The translations under genes and the position numbers were made by a program. A model generated the notes under the pieces. It made no database searches, was not told where the DNA came from, and saw only the letters and a list, made by a program, of their open reading frames with translations. Source: Fibrobacter sp. UWB2 (GTDB taxonomy: Bacteria; Fibrobacterota; Fibrobacteria; Fibrobacterales; Fibrobacteraceae). Taken from it: DNA of 64,000 bases. The stretch spans positions 310,001-374,000 of the forward strand of contig NZ_MWQK01000003.1 in NCBI RefSeq assembly GCF_002210425.1, read 5' to 3'. Positions 9,446-18,388 of the stretch are shown in pieces (position 1 is the stretch's first letter; each line of letters opens with the position of its first letter).

Positions 9446-10462
9446 ATGAGCTTAAAAAAATCCATTAAGCAACTTCAAAAACGGGAGCACATCACGCAAG
9501 ACGAACTTTTGCGCCGTCTTGGCTGTTCCCGCAGTAGCCTTATGGAACGCAATAGCGATGATGCACAAGCCGCATTCCAACTCGCTTTCGGGAGCGATTC
9601 CGGTCGCATCTCCGAAGCCCCGTCATTCAAGAACGAAGAAGAGCTAGAAAAAATTTTAATGTGGGTTCGCAAGTTCCCCATCCGCGCATTGCAAAAGATG
9701 GGCCACATTCCCGAGAACGTCAAGGACGCAGACCTCGTTCGCGCGGTGTTCAAGTTTATGCAAATCGGGAGCATTGCCGGATTCGAAAATTATTACTGCG
9801 CCACATTGCCATCTGCAAATCCGCAGACATATGCTGCCTGGATACGTCTCGGCGAGCTCCAGGTCAAGCGCTTGGCAACGGAATTCACGCCGGACCGCAA
9901 CGCCATTATTTCTAACCTGAAATTTTTGCGGACAAATACATTTTTCCACAACAAGGATATCCGCAACATCTCCCGCGAAGCGCTCCACGCTTGCGGTATC
10001 GAACTCATCGAAGTAGAACCGTTCCTCACGGCACCCACGCCCATTTGCGCTTTCTACTGGAGAGGCTCACGCCCCGTCATCCAATTCCCGACAACTAAGA
10101 TGGAAGATTCCAAATTTTTGGATGCTTTGTTCCATGCAGTCGGGCACTTGCTTTTGCACGCGAAGCACACCTCGTGCCTGCAACTCGGCGCACTCTCGCA
10201 ACAAGCAAAAATTTCTGAAATGCACGCGGCCCGTCCTGAAGAAATTCTCGAACTTGAAGCCGACCGTTTCGCGCAAGACATTCTCCTCTCCGAAGCCGAA
10301 GAATGCGAGCTCATCTGCTGCGGCCGTTTTAACGAACGCCGTTGCATCCAGCACTTTTCCGGCGTATTCCACGTGCGCCCAGGCATTCTTGTCGAACGCT
10401 TGCAGCAACAAGGCAAGCTCAACCGCCGCACGCTCCTGAACGATTTCAAAATCGCTGTATAA
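9446..10462 (+). CDS. HTH plus ImmA/IrrE-like domain protein with altered HExxH motif
   Basis: A 338-residue protein taken from the ATG at 9446; the frame is open further upstream but overlaps the preceding gene out of frame. The N-terminus has a short helix-turn-helix-like segment (about 12-30). The C-terminal half resembles the ImmA/IrrE (COG2856) metallopeptidase domain found next to XRE-type regulators and HigA-like antitoxins: FHAVGHLLLH around residues 229-238, then ELEADRFAQDILL, which would supply the third zinc ligand. The zinc motif reads H230-A-V-G-H234; the catalytic Glu of HExxH is Ala231. The protein would keep metal ligands but lose peptidase activity, so it is probably a regulator or sensor. 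No toxin or phage gene is adjacent. Confidence 0.8.
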   Translation: MSLKKSIKQLQKREHITQDELLRRLGCSRSSLMERNSDDAQAAFQLAFGSDSGRISEAPSFKNEEELEKILMWVRKFPIRALQKMGHIPENVKDADLVRAVFKFMQIGSIAGFENYYCATLPSANPQTYAAWIRLGELQVKRLATEFTPDRNAIISNLKFLRTNTFFHNKDIRNISREALHACGIELIEVEPFLTAPTPICAFYWRGSRPVIQFPTTKMEDSKFLDALFHAVGHLLLHAKHTSCLQLGALSQQAKISEMHAARPEEILELEADRFAQDILLSEAEECELICCGRFNERRCIQHFSGVFHVRPGILVERLQQQGKLNRRTLLNDFKIAV

Positions 10463-10553
10463 AGGAGAAGCCCGCTCGGAGGCGGGCTTGACAATTAAAA
10501 AAAATCGCGCGCATTTCGTATAAAAGAGAAGCCCGCCGGAGGCGGGCTTGACA
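10463..10553. repeat. Two copies of the CCCG..CGGG-TGACA palindrome
   Basis: Two close copies (10463-10493 and 10524-10553) of a hairpin with GCCCGC/GCGGGC arms ending in TTGACA. The first follows the stop of the ImmA-like gene at once and is followed by AATTAAAAAAA. Together they may also end transcription between two convergent genes. Confidence 0.8.
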
Positions 10554-10581
10554 TCATAAAATCGCGAGTATTCTTCGCAAA

Positions 10582-11151
10582 TTAGTAGTTCACAGCAAAG
10601 AAGAGGTTCCAGCTCTTGAAGCCCTTGGTAAAGTCAACCTTCGTAGCAAGGATGTTGAAACCAAAACCGGCTTCGAGCTGAACGGCAGAATTGTGGAAGA
10701 AGTTTAAACCGACTTCACCGCCCAAGCACATACCGAAAGCACCAATCCAGTCGTCAAAGAATGCGTCAACCTGGAAACCAAGACCAATACCGGCGCCGAC
10801 AAACGGACTTACGATTTCATCAAGCGGAGAAAAACGTCCACCGATAAGCATATTGCCTTCAAGTTCCCAGTCCGTGCCAAATTCGGCATGCCAGTTCGAA
10901 ATCGCCGTAATAGCGCCGTGGGTCGTCATTTCCCAAATGTGACCGTAGCGGATAAGCGGAAATGCCGTGACGTGATCCTTTTCAGGATTCTTCACGTCAT
11001 CCTTATAGTTACTCCAGAAAGAAAGGCCAAAACCAGCCGTCTGGAAACTATAAACCGGACGTTGGAGTTTTTTCTCCGGTTCAATAGTGTCGTAGTTCTG
11101 AGCAAATGCCGCAAGGGCGAGGAAAGTAAGGAGTAAAAGTATCTTTTTCAT
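10582..11151 (-). CDS. Predicted outer-membrane beta-barrel protein
   Basis: A 189-residue protein with a clear signal peptide (MKKILLLLTFLALAAFA, cleavage after AFAQ or AFA). The rest alternates short hydrophobic and polar strands rich in Gly and aromatic residues (for example FSPLDEIVSPFVGAGIGLGF) and ends in an aromatic-rich strand, FFAVNY, as in small outer-membrane barrels. No named family is recognised; similar small exported proteins are common in Fibrobacter. It is transcribed away from murJ, with only 29 bases between the two start codons. It converges with the ImmA-like gene, the two being separated by palindromic repeats. Confidence 0.75.
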   Translation of the reverse strand: MKKILLLLTFLALAAFAQNYDTIEPEKKLQRPVYSFQTAGFGLSFWSNYKDDVKNPEKDHVTAFPLIRYGHIWEMTTHGAITAISNWHAEFGTDWELEGNMLIGGRFSPLDEIVSPFVGAGIGLGFQVDAFFDDWIGAFGMCLGGEVGLNFFHNSAVQLEAGFGFNILATKVDFTKGFKSWNLFFAVNY

Positions 11152-11180
11152 GATAAGAAATATATAAATTTTCTGTCAAC

Positions 11181-12773
11181 ATGAATAAAGCCGCTATTAT
11201 TGTTGCCGTTTCGATGCTCCTGAGCCGCGTACTCGGGATTTTCCGTGAAATGCTCCTTGCCCACGCCGCCGGCGTGTCGCTCGAAAAAAACGCCCTTGAC
11301 CTCGCTTTCATGATTCCAGACATCCTGAATCACGTGGTCAGCACCGGATTTTTGTCCATTATATTTATTCCGATTTTCACGGGCTACAAAGTCGCAGGTG
11401 ACGAAAAAGCAGGCTGGAAGTTCTTCAGCAACGTGCTCAACACGTTTGGGCTTGCGCTTTTGATTCTCGTGATTCCGGCGTTCATCTGGATGAAGGAACT
11501 CATCTCGCTCTTGACCGTCGATGGCGTGACGCCCGAGCTTTTGGAACGCGCAACTTATTACGGACGCATTATCCTTCCGGGGCAGATTTTCATCTTTGTC
11601 GGCAGCATCCTTGTCGCGGTTCAGCACACTCGCAAGCAGTTCCTGATTCCCTCCCTCACTGGTCTTATTTACAACATCGCCATTGTGGGCGGCGGTGCCG
11701 CAGGCCTTGCCCTCACGAATTACACCGGCAACGATTACGGTCTCGCCGGATTTGCCTGGGGCGTTCCGGTCGGCGCATTCATCGGATTTTTCGCACTCCA
11801 GATTTTTGGCGCCAAACGTGGCGGCGTCCATTATGAATTTATCATTGAACCGAAGCACCCAGATATCGCGCGCTATTTCAAGATGATGCTCCCGATGTCT
11901 CTTGGCGTGGGTTCCATGTTCGGCCTTGAATTTATCATCCGTAGCTTCGGTGCAAACTTTGGCACAAGCGGCATTTCGAGCCTCAACTACGCTTACCGCG
12001 TCATGTACACGCTCGTTGCCGTCTTTGGATTCTCGGTCAGCGTCACAAGCTACCCCGACATGGCGCGTCTCGTCAAGGAAGGCGACTTCCCACAACTCAA
12101 CCGCAAAATCTGGAAAAGCCTCTCGCGCATGTTCTGCATTTTGATTCCGGCAGTTGTCGCCGTGTGGGCTTTGAGCTTCCCGGCCGTGCGCATCCTCTTT
12201 GAACGTGGCGCATTCCACCGCGAAACGACCGAAGCGATTTCTGAAATTCTCCGCTGGTACTTGCCCGTGAGCCTTGGGCTTTGCCTGCAGGCGGTTCTCG
12301 TCCGCAGCTTCTACGCTTGCGAACGCATGTGGGTCCCGACACTTTTGAACACCGGCATTTTTGCAGCGACCATCCCGGCCTACATTTTGCTTGGCGCCCC
12401 AGAAGTGGGGCTTGGCATCAAGAGCGTCCCGATTATTGGCGCTACAGGCGCCATCCTGCAAGTGATTTCGATGATTTTCATGTGGGCTAAAAAGAACGGC
12501 ACCGACGGCATGAAAGAAGCGCTTTTCAACATGGCACGCGCGCTTATCGCATTTGGCATCATGATTGCAGCCGCAGTCGGCCTTGATCACATTTCTGGAG
12601 ACTTTGTCCGCAATTCAGGATTTGTAACGCTCGTCGTTTACGCCTGCGCTGCAGGAATCGCGCTCTTTACGCTCACGCTCATCATCCAGCGTTACCTCGG
12701 CAGTAAAGACGCGAAGGACATCCTGAACGAGCTTTTAGGAAAGGTTCTCCGCAAGCTGCATTTGGCTCATTAA
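11181..12773 (+). CDS. murJ: Lipid II flippase MurJ (MviN family)
   Basis: A 530-residue inner-membrane protein of the MVF/MOP superfamily that moves lipid II across the membrane for peptidoglycan synthesis. The N-terminus has the family signature (SRVLGIFREMLLA, then DLAFMIPD), and about 14 hydrophobic segments span the whole length. Basic and Pro residues line the first helices as in known MurJ proteins. Length matches the family. The gene is alone on its strand; the nearest upstream gene is divergent with only 29 bases between starts, so its promoter must lie inside that gene or it has a very short leader. A palindromic repeat follows the stop. Confidence 0.95.
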   Translation: MNKAAIIVAVSMLLSRVLGIFREMLLAHAAGVSLEKNALDLAFMIPDILNHVVSTGFLSIIFIPIFTGYKVAGDEKAGWKFFSNVLNTFGLALLILVIPAFIWMKELISLLTVDGVTPELLERATYYGRIILPGQIFIFVGSILVAVQHTRKQFLIPSLTGLIYNIAIVGGGAAGLALTNYTGNDYGLAGFAWGVPVGAFIGFFALQIFGAKRGGVHYEFIIEPKHPDIARYFKMMLPMSLGVGSMFGLEFIIRSFGANFGTSGISSLNYAYRVMYTLVAVFGFSVSVTSYPDMARLVKEGDFPQLNRKIWKSLSRMFCILIPAVVAVWALSFPAVRILFERGAFHRETTEAISEILRWYLPVSLGLCLQAVLVRSFYACERMWVPTLLNTGIFAATIPAYILLGAPEVGLGIKSVPIIGATGAILQVISMIFMWAKKNGTDGMKEALFNMARALIAFGIMIAAAVGLDHISGDFVRNSGFVTLVVYACAAGIALFTLTLIIQRYLGSKDAKDILNELLGKVLRKLHLAH

Positions 12774-12800
12774 TTTTCTCCATCCTTGTACCACATAAAA

Positions 12801-12830
12801 AGGAGATTCCCGATTAAATCGGGAATGACA
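12801..12830. repeat. Palindromic repeat (GGAGATTCCCG..CGGGAATGACA)
   Basis: Single copy with arms ATTCCCGAT/ATCGGGAAT. It lies between murJ and the convergent lipoprotein gene, 27 bases after the murJ stop. No long T-run follows, so it is assigned to the dispersed repeat family and not to a terminator. Confidence 0.8.
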
Positions 12831-12835
12831 TCATA

Positions 12836-13216
12836 CTATAATCTACCGCCGTATTCATTATCTCTCTCCGGCGGTAAAATATCTTCTGGCAAGGGCTCTG
12901 CTCTTGCCATATTGTCATCTTGAAATCCGTTGAACATCCACTTGAAAAATCCAACGGTCCCGCCGAGAATAGCTCCAATGGCAAAACCTCCGGCTGCAGC
13001 CGCAAGGCCTGTCACGCCAAGCCTTTCAATATCTTTGTTGGAATGGTCTTCGTCATCTAATGAGCCCGCCACACACATTACAGCAAAGCCCGGCCCCGCT
13101 AACGTCGCCCCCGTATTCGCAGCATAGCGGATTATAGGGTTCGGGTTCCGGCTCACAGCGCAGCCCACAAGGCTAAGCGCAAGTAACATGCAAATGGTAA
13201 CTTTCAACAAACTCAT
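12836..13216 (-). CDS. Small Gly/Ala-rich lipoprotein
   Basis: A 126-residue predicted lipoprotein. The ATG at 13216 gives a textbook signal with lipobox (LLALSLVGC, Cys near residue 19); the frame is open to 13276, but the added residues would displace the signal. The mature part has a hydrophobic Gly/Ala stretch (GLAAAAGGFAIGAILGGTVGF, around residues 71-91) that could insert in a membrane as in glycine-zipper proteins. It then ends in a charged tail. Function unknown. It converges with murJ. Confidence 0.7.
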   Translation of the reverse strand: MSLLKVTICMLLALSLVGCAVSRNPNPIIRYAANTGATLAGPGFAVMCVAGSLDDEDHSNKDIERLGVTGLAAAAGGFAIGAILGGTVGFFKWMFNGFQDDNMARAEPLPEDILPPERDNEYGGRL

Positions 13217-13317
13217 GACCTTAATATAAAGCAAGCTTTTTAAAACGCCAATAACAACGTTCAAAATTTGCGACAATGTAGCAAAAAGTAAAGATAAAAT
13301 GCATTGCTACAAACAAC

Positions 13318-13345
13318 CGATGCCGGCTCAAAGGCCGGCATGACA
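13318..13345. repeat. Palindromic repeat (TGCCGGC..GCCGGCATGACA)
   Basis: A variant of the dispersed palindrome family with TGCCGG arms and the same terminal ATGACA. It lies just beyond the terminator of the first SGNH gene. Confidence 0.7.
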
Positions 13346-13349
13346 TCAC

Positions 13350-13378
13350 AAAAAAAAGCCCGGCAATTTCGCCGGACT
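13350..13378 (-). terminator. Intrinsic terminator after the first secreted SGNH gene
   Basis: On the minus strand the stem GTCCGGC/GCCGGGC is followed by eight T. It starts 8 bases after the stop at 13386. Confidence 0.85.
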
Positions 13379-13385
13379 CCCAAAT

Positions 13386-14807
13386 CTATCGTATCGAGAT
13401 TCGCGTCTTATACGAGGTCGTAGCGCCACGAATCTTAACGATGTAGTTACCCGCAGGGACTTCGCTCAGCAAGTTCGAGGACTCGAGCGAACCGTCCGCA
13501 GGGTTACCAATTCTACCCTTCCACACGATGTGTCCCGTCAGGTCCACGATGCTGATATTCACAGGCTCGTTCACTCGGGAAATCGAGATAGAACGGCCAT
13601 CCACCGTGACCTTCGGGAGCGCAATCTTCACATCGCGCATCTTCTTGAGGGCAATAGTACCCGCATTCGAGCCAATCACCGGTTCCGGCTTCTTGTTCAT
13701 GTAAAGCGGAGCCACGGCTTCGGCCCACAAGCGGTGCATGGCCGCACCACCCGCCGGGTTTGCCGGGTGCACACCGTCTTCAGAAATGAGTTCCGGATGC
13801 GCCAAGAAATAGTTGTAGAAGTCCGGTCCCGGAATCAAGTTGTTATCCCTGACCAGCTTATCGATCGCGTCCAGGAATTCCTGGGGGACCTGCCAGCCAG
13901 AGTACACCGGGTTTGTCGCAATCATACGGGCGATAATCGGGGTAATCCCATGAGCCTTTGCGGTATCGATAATCATCTGCATGTTCCTCGTGAACTGCTC
14001 GACGGTATAATCGTTACCCACCCAGGCGTCATTCGTACCCATTTCAATCGCCCAGTACTTTACGTTACCCGCATATTCCGCATAATACTTCAAAGCATCG
14101 GCAACGCCCTGGCTCGTGACGCAAGCGACACCGCCACGGATCATCGCCGGGTAATAGCTCGGGAAACGCGCATGGATCAACTGAGCAAAGTTCGAGTCCA
14201 CCGCATACTGCTTCATGCCCATCTGCGTGATACTCGTACCCATGAAGAACCATGTATCGTCTCCACCATTGCTTATATCGTATGCACTGACTTCTTCCAA
14301 ATAAATTGCCGGAGTCGACGCCAAAATACGGAACCAGGACATTCCTTCAAAATCAATGGCTATACCACGGGAGGCTGCACCGCTCTCGCCAATTTCGGCA
14401 GCGATTTGCCAGTCACCGTCCACACCGTTTGTGGAATTGGCAGACGTCATGATCTTGAAATTCTGCAACGTGGAACCAATCGCAAGGTTATGCAAGCAAC
14501 CCTGCGCATACACGTAATCCTGGCTAGCCCACGCTTCGTCACCACGCGTATCCCACGTGATGAACAGCTTGGACGGCCCCTGACCCACGTTCAACGCAAA
14601 ATCATTCACAATGGTAATTTGGTTAGAATCCAATTTACCATCTGTATAGACCAAAGGATTTAAATCATTGGCCACATCGCCCGCAACGTAGAGGGGCTTA
14701 CCTATGCTCACATTGGGATTTGCCATAATAGCAAATGCGCTACCACAGGCGACTGCACAACCAAGCGCAGCTCCCCAGAGCATCTGTGTAAATTTAGACA
14801 TCGACAT
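13386..14807 (-). CDS. Secreted SGNH-family hydrolase, copy A
   Basis: A 473-residue exported esterase-type protein, probably acting on plant polysaccharide esters. The ATG at 14807 follows GGGGTGTG and gives a signal peptide ending AFA. A beta-rich N-terminal domain (about 25-185) precedes the SGNH core. The core has a nucleophile block reading GTSIT instead of GDSIT, the Gly block RGGVACVTSQG, GTNDAW with the oxyanion Asn, and EDGVHP with the catalytic Asp/His. The C-terminal 70 residues form a small beta domain ending SYKTRISIR, like the C-terminal sorting or anchoring modules on many Fibrobacter secreted enzymes. The next gene to the right is a close paralogue in the same orientation, so this is a tandem duplication. 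Esterase substrate is inferred, not shown. Confidence 0.88.
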   Translation of the reverse strand: MSMSKFTQMLWGAALGCAVACGSAFAIMANPNVSIGKPLYVAGDVANDLNPLVYTDGKLDSNQITIVNDFALNVGQGPSKLFITWDTRGDEAWASQDYVYAQGCLHNLAIGSTLQNFKIMTSANSTNGVDGDWQIAAEIGESGAASRGIAIDFEGMSWFRILASTPAIYLEEVSAYDISNGGDDTWFFMGTSITQMGMKQYAVDSNFAQLIHARFPSYYPAMIRGGVACVTSQGVADALKYYAEYAGNVKYWAIEMGTNDAWVGNDYTVEQFTRNMQMIIDTAKAHGITPIIARMIATNPVYSGWQVPQEFLDAIDKLVRDNNLIPGPDFYNYFLAHPELISEDGVHPANPAGGAAMHRLWAEAVAPLYMNKKPEPVIGSNAGTIALKKMRDVKIALPKVTVDGRSISISRVNEPVNISIVDLTGHIVWKGRIGNPADGSLESSNLLSEVPAGNYIVKIRGATTSYKTRISIR

Positions 14808-14893
14808 ACCACACCCCATTGTTTTGGCCACCAATCATAAAAATAGGTTATTATGGGGTAAAGTTATAAAATGTATGAAATTTGACATATCAG

Positions 14894-14917
14894 AAAAGGT
14901 GACGCAAGTCACCTTTT
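14894..14917 (-). terminator. Perfect 10-bp hairpin between the SGNH paralogues
   Basis: AAAAGGTGAC and its exact complement enclose a 4-base loop. The hairpin is about 65 bases after the stop of copy B and 87 bases before the start of copy A, with T-rich ends on both strands. A weaker ACTCC/GGAGT hairpin lies at 14955-14969. Termination after copy B is the simplest reading. Confidence 0.6.
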
Positions 14918-14981
14918 GACATTAAAATCGACGAAATTCGGCACAAAATAGAATACTCCAAAAAGGAGTGTTTGCAATTTT

Positions 14982-16364
14982 TTACTTAACGGATATCTTT
15001 GTCGAGTAATTGCTATTTGCACCGCGAACATTCACGAAGTAATTTCCCGCGCGCATTTTTGGAATTCCCGTCGAGCCGTTCCATACGACGTGGCCCATCG
15101 CATCCATGATGGTCACGCGGTCATTTTCGCGCAACCCGGAAATTGAAATTTCACGACCACTCACGTTCACGCGCGGCATTGCAAAATTCACATTGTGCAT
15201 TTTCGGAAGCGAAGTTCCTCCACAGCCAACAACATCTGGCAAACCAGCGCAAGGATCGTACTTGTACAAAGGCGCCACCGTCTCCGCCCACAAACGGTGC
15301 ATCGACTGTCCGCCCTTAGGCTCTGCCGGGTGTACGCCATCGCTTGCAGAAAGTTCTTCGGGATGTTTCAAAAAGTAATTGTAGAAATCAGGGCCATTCG
15401 GAAGTTCGTTATCAAACGTGAGTTTGTCAATGGCATCGAGGTAATCCTGATGCACCTGCCACTTTGCAATTTCGGGATTCGTTGCAATCATGCGGGCGAT
15501 AATCGGAGTAATGCCATGGGCTTTCGCCGTATCGATAATCGTCTGCAAGTTCTTCGTGAACGTTTCAACATTCGTATTGCTACCGCCCCAGGCATCGTTT
15601 GTTCCCATTTCAATCGCCCAGAACTTAACGTTCCCTACGTATTCCGCGTAATACTTGAGCGCATCGACAACGCCCTGGCTTGTGACGCAACCAATGCCAC
15701 CGCGAAGCATCGCCGGGTAGTAATCCGCAAAACGCGCGTGAATCAACTGCGCAAAATTTGAATCGACGGTAAACTGTTTCATGCCCATCTGGCTGATGCT
15801 TGTGCCCATGAAGAACCACGTATCGTCCCCGCCATTGCTGATGTCGTACGCACCGACTTCTTCGAGATTTTTCACCGGAGATTCCGCCACGATGCGGAAC
15901 CAGGACTTGCCTGCAAAATCAATCGCAAGACCGCGGGATGTCACCCCGCTCTCGCCCACTTCGGCAACCGTCTCCCAGTCGCCATCTACGCCGTTCGTCG
16001 TGTTTGCCGACGTCATCACCTTGAAGTTCTTTAAAGTCGCACCTTCGGCAAAGGAATGTTGGCAACTCGCCGCATGCACAAACTCTTCGCTCGCCCATGC
16101 TTCGTCACCACGCGTTTCCCACGTAATGAACAGCTTTGTCGGACCCTCGCCCACGTTCAGCGCAAAATCCGACACCGACGCGACCTGGTTAAAGTCGAGC
16201 GTTCCATCGGTATAGACTTCAGGTTTCCAGTTGGAATTGACAGCACCCGCCACGTAGAGGTTCTTACCCAGACTCACGTTCGGATTCGCCGTAATGGCAA
16301 AAGCACTGCCGCAAGCGCAACCTAGCGCAACGCCCAACACTTGCAAAACTCTTGTGTTTTTCAT
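14982..16364 (-). CDS. Secreted SGNH-family hydrolase, copy B
   Basis: A 460-residue paralogue of the gene at 13386, with the same order of parts: signal peptide ending SAFA, beta-rich N-terminal domain, SGNH core and a C-terminal beta module ending YSTKISVK. The core again has GTSIS in place of GDS, then RGGIGCVTSQG, GTNDAW and DGVHP. I chose the ATG at 16364 because TGGGGTGTGAA lies just before it as a ribosome-binding site; an ATG 12 bases upstream is possible. The two copies match closely through the core and differ most in the linker before the C-terminal module, which here contains an extra Cys pair (DPCAGLPDVVGCGG). A secreted carbohydrate esterase is the likely role. Confidence 0.88.
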   Translation of the reverse strand: MKNTRVLQVLGVALGCACGSAFAITANPNVSLGKNLYVAGAVNSNWKPEVYTDGTLDFNQVASVSDFALNVGEGPTKLFITWETRGDEAWASEEFVHAASCQHSFAEGATLKNFKVMTSANTTNGVDGDWETVAEVGESGVTSRGLAIDFAGKSWFRIVAESPVKNLEEVGAYDISNGGDDTWFFMGTSISQMGMKQFTVDSNFAQLIHARFADYYPAMLRGGIGCVTSQGVVDALKYYAEYVGNVKFWAIEMGTNDAWGGSNTNVETFTKNLQTIIDTAKAHGITPIIARMIATNPEIAKWQVHQDYLDAIDKLTFDNELPNGPDFYNYFLKHPEELSASDGVHPAEPKGGQSMHRLWAETVAPLYKYDPCAGLPDVVGCGGTSLPKMHNVNFAMPRVNVSGREISISGLRENDRVTIMDAMGHVVWNGSTGIPKMRAGNYFVNVRGANSNYSTKISVK

Positions 16365-16487
16365 TTCACACCCCAAAAACTACATATCCTATTTATTAAG
16401 GATATGCTTTTCAGAAAATAAATTATTATGGGGCAAATATCTCAAAAAATTGATTCAGGTGTGGACATTTTTGTCGAGAGATGTTCC

Positions 16488-18251
16488 TTACCTTCCGTTA
16501 TCTCGCAGGCGATAGAGCACGCACGCAATATCAATCGGACGCGGGAGGCTCATTTCACGGCTCAAGCCTTGCGGCAAATTGCGAAAACCGACGTTCTTGA
16601 TTTTTTCGCAGAGCGCATTGATACGTTCCATAATCGTCGCCTTCGCAGATTCGCCATTCGCATCGTTGTTGCTTGCGGCATTTTGGCAGAGGTTCAGTAG
16701 CATAAATCCTGCACCGAATCGCTGTTGCTTATCCACAAGCGCACCCGCCTTGGACGTATCGGAGACGAGGAAACCGATTTGCAGCAATGTATCGCCCGAG
16801 ATTTTCACTTTCACCTGGCGTTCCACAGCAGATGCAGGGCGGAGTGACGGGAGCAATGGCTTCACGTATTCCGCAAAGTCGCGGCACTCAGGTTCCACAA
16901 ATGCGGGCAACCCCGGCACGACTTTCGCGCCATCACCGGCAGCCGAGCCAACAGCACTATCAGAGAGTCCGGCCGCTACATTCTTTCCATTGATTCTTGC
17001 GCATTCTGCCTTGTACGATGCCATCACGATGATGTTATCCGCCAAGTCCAAAAAGTCTCCGCAGGCGCCCGCCACTAGAATAAAGCTGCGCCCCTTGATT
17101 TCACAGATGCGGTCCGTCAAAGGAATAAGCGGTTCGCGGTCATCACCCAAGAGCTTACGCACACGCACATCGCGAATGAGGAAGTTTACCGCAGAAGAGT
17201 CTTCGTCAATCAAAAAGACATCGCTCCCCGCTTCCATCGCTTCCATCAAGTTCGCGGCCTCGCTCGTCGAGCCCGACGCACAAGCGGTCGTAAAGTTCTT
17301 TGTCGAGATTCCGCCCGGCAGGTCTCGCACAAACTGCGAAAGGTCCGTGCCACGCACGCTGCGGCCGTCTTCGACGCCCACGCGCACCGCCGATTCGCTC
17401 ACGACAATGCCTTCGCGGCCATCTCCCGGAATATGCGGGTAAACAGATTTCGTCAAGGCCTGCAAAAGCGTCGATTTTCCGTGGAACGCCCCGCCCGAAA
17501 TCACGGTAATTCCCTTCGGGATTCCCATGCCGCGAATTTCACGGCCATTAGCAACAAGCGTCACCGCCATTTCTTCGGGCGATACAAACGGGACAGCCCC
17601 TTCCATCGGGAGTTCGCTCAGTCCCGATGCACGCGGGAGCACGGCACCATCCGGCACAAACGCACAAAGTCCACGTTCCTCGAGCTGCGACAAGATTTCC
17701 TTGCGCTCGGCAAGCACGCGGTAATGTTCGACAAGTTCCGGCTCTACGCCATCCTTCTTCGATTCTCCCGAATTATAGAGAGCCGCCGAAACCAGGTCCG
17801 GCAAGACCATCGTCAAAATCTCGGCAGCGGCTTCCGCCTGAATCTTGCGGCCGTCGCCCGGCAAGCGCACCTGCAAGCAAGCACGCAGTTCGCCATTGTC
17901 AACCCAGAGCGCGTTTCGCACTAGCATTTCAGGTCCAGCAGTGTCAAAGACGACCGCCGCATCCCTGTCGGGGTACTTTTCACGCACAAGCGCAGAAAGC
18001 CTGCGGTAAAGGTAATCGCTCAATGCCAGGCGGCGTTCAAACGAGCCTCCCCATTCGCTCGGGAACCCAAGCATTAACAAACTCGCTTTTATCATCACGC
18101 GAGATGCCGGTGCGTACGGGTCTCCCTGCACATGCAGGAATTCCAGCACAAAGTCTCCAAAGTCCCACGAACGGTCCGCCAAGGACTTGTAAAGGCCGTA
18201 ATTTTTCCCTTGTAAACTGCGAATTTTCTGGTAAAGAGCTTTCATATACAT
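16488..18251 (-). CDS. Predicted ATPase of the ABC class (COG3044-like)
   Basis: A 587-residue soluble ATPase. The P-loop SGGAFHGKSTLLQAL lies near residues 252-266, a signature-like segment TACASGSTSEAANLMEAME follows, and Walker B reads VFLIDEDSSA. This arrangement matches the ABC_ATPase family (PF09818, COG3044), single-chain proteins without transporter domains whose function is not established. The C-terminal 150 residues contain another conserved-looking segment (KISGDTLLQIGFLV). No membrane partner gene is adjacent: the neighbours are an SGNH esterase and a divergent PEGA-domain gene. Two in-frame ATGs lie at the start (MYMKAL); the second may be used. Length is typical for the family. 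Confidence 0.85.
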   Translation of the reverse strand: MYMKALYQKIRSLQGKNYGLYKSLADRSWDFGDFVLEFLHVQGDPYAPASRVMIKASLLMLGFPSEWGGSFERRLALSDYLYRRLSALVREKYPDRDAAVVFDTAGPEMLVRNALWVDNGELRACLQVRLPGDGRKIQAEAAAEILTMVLPDLVSAALYNSGESKKDGVEPELVEHYRVLAERKEILSQLEERGLCAFVPDGAVLPRASGLSELPMEGAVPFVSPEEMAVTLVANGREIRGMGIPKGITVISGGAFHGKSTLLQALTKSVYPHIPGDGREGIVVSESAVRVGVEDGRSVRGTDLSQFVRDLPGGISTKNFTTACASGSTSEAANLMEAMEAGSDVFLIDEDSSAVNFLIRDVRVRKLLGDDREPLIPLTDRICEIKGRSFILVAGACGDFLDLADNIIVMASYKAECARINGKNVAAGLSDSAVGSAAGDGAKVVPGLPAFVEPECRDFAEYVKPLLPSLRPASAVERQVKVKISGDTLLQIGFLVSDTSKAGALVDKQQRFGAGFMLLNLCQNAASNNDANGESAKATIMERINALCEKIKNVGFRNLPQGLSREMSLPRPIDIACVLYRLRDNGR

Positions 18252-18388
18252 AAAAGTAGTTAAACTAGACCAATTTTACACCTATTATTTACGCACATTT
18301 TACGGCACTTTAACATTTGTCTTGTAAAAAAAGAATTAAATTCTAGAGGTGAACTAACTCTTTTACATGCTAATCAGGAGTACAACCC

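Noticed and set aside
10463-10553. Strong terminators only, not repeats
   Set aside because: The same sequence recurs at many sites with the ATGACA/TTGACA end and usually without a T-run, so a repeat family explains it better.
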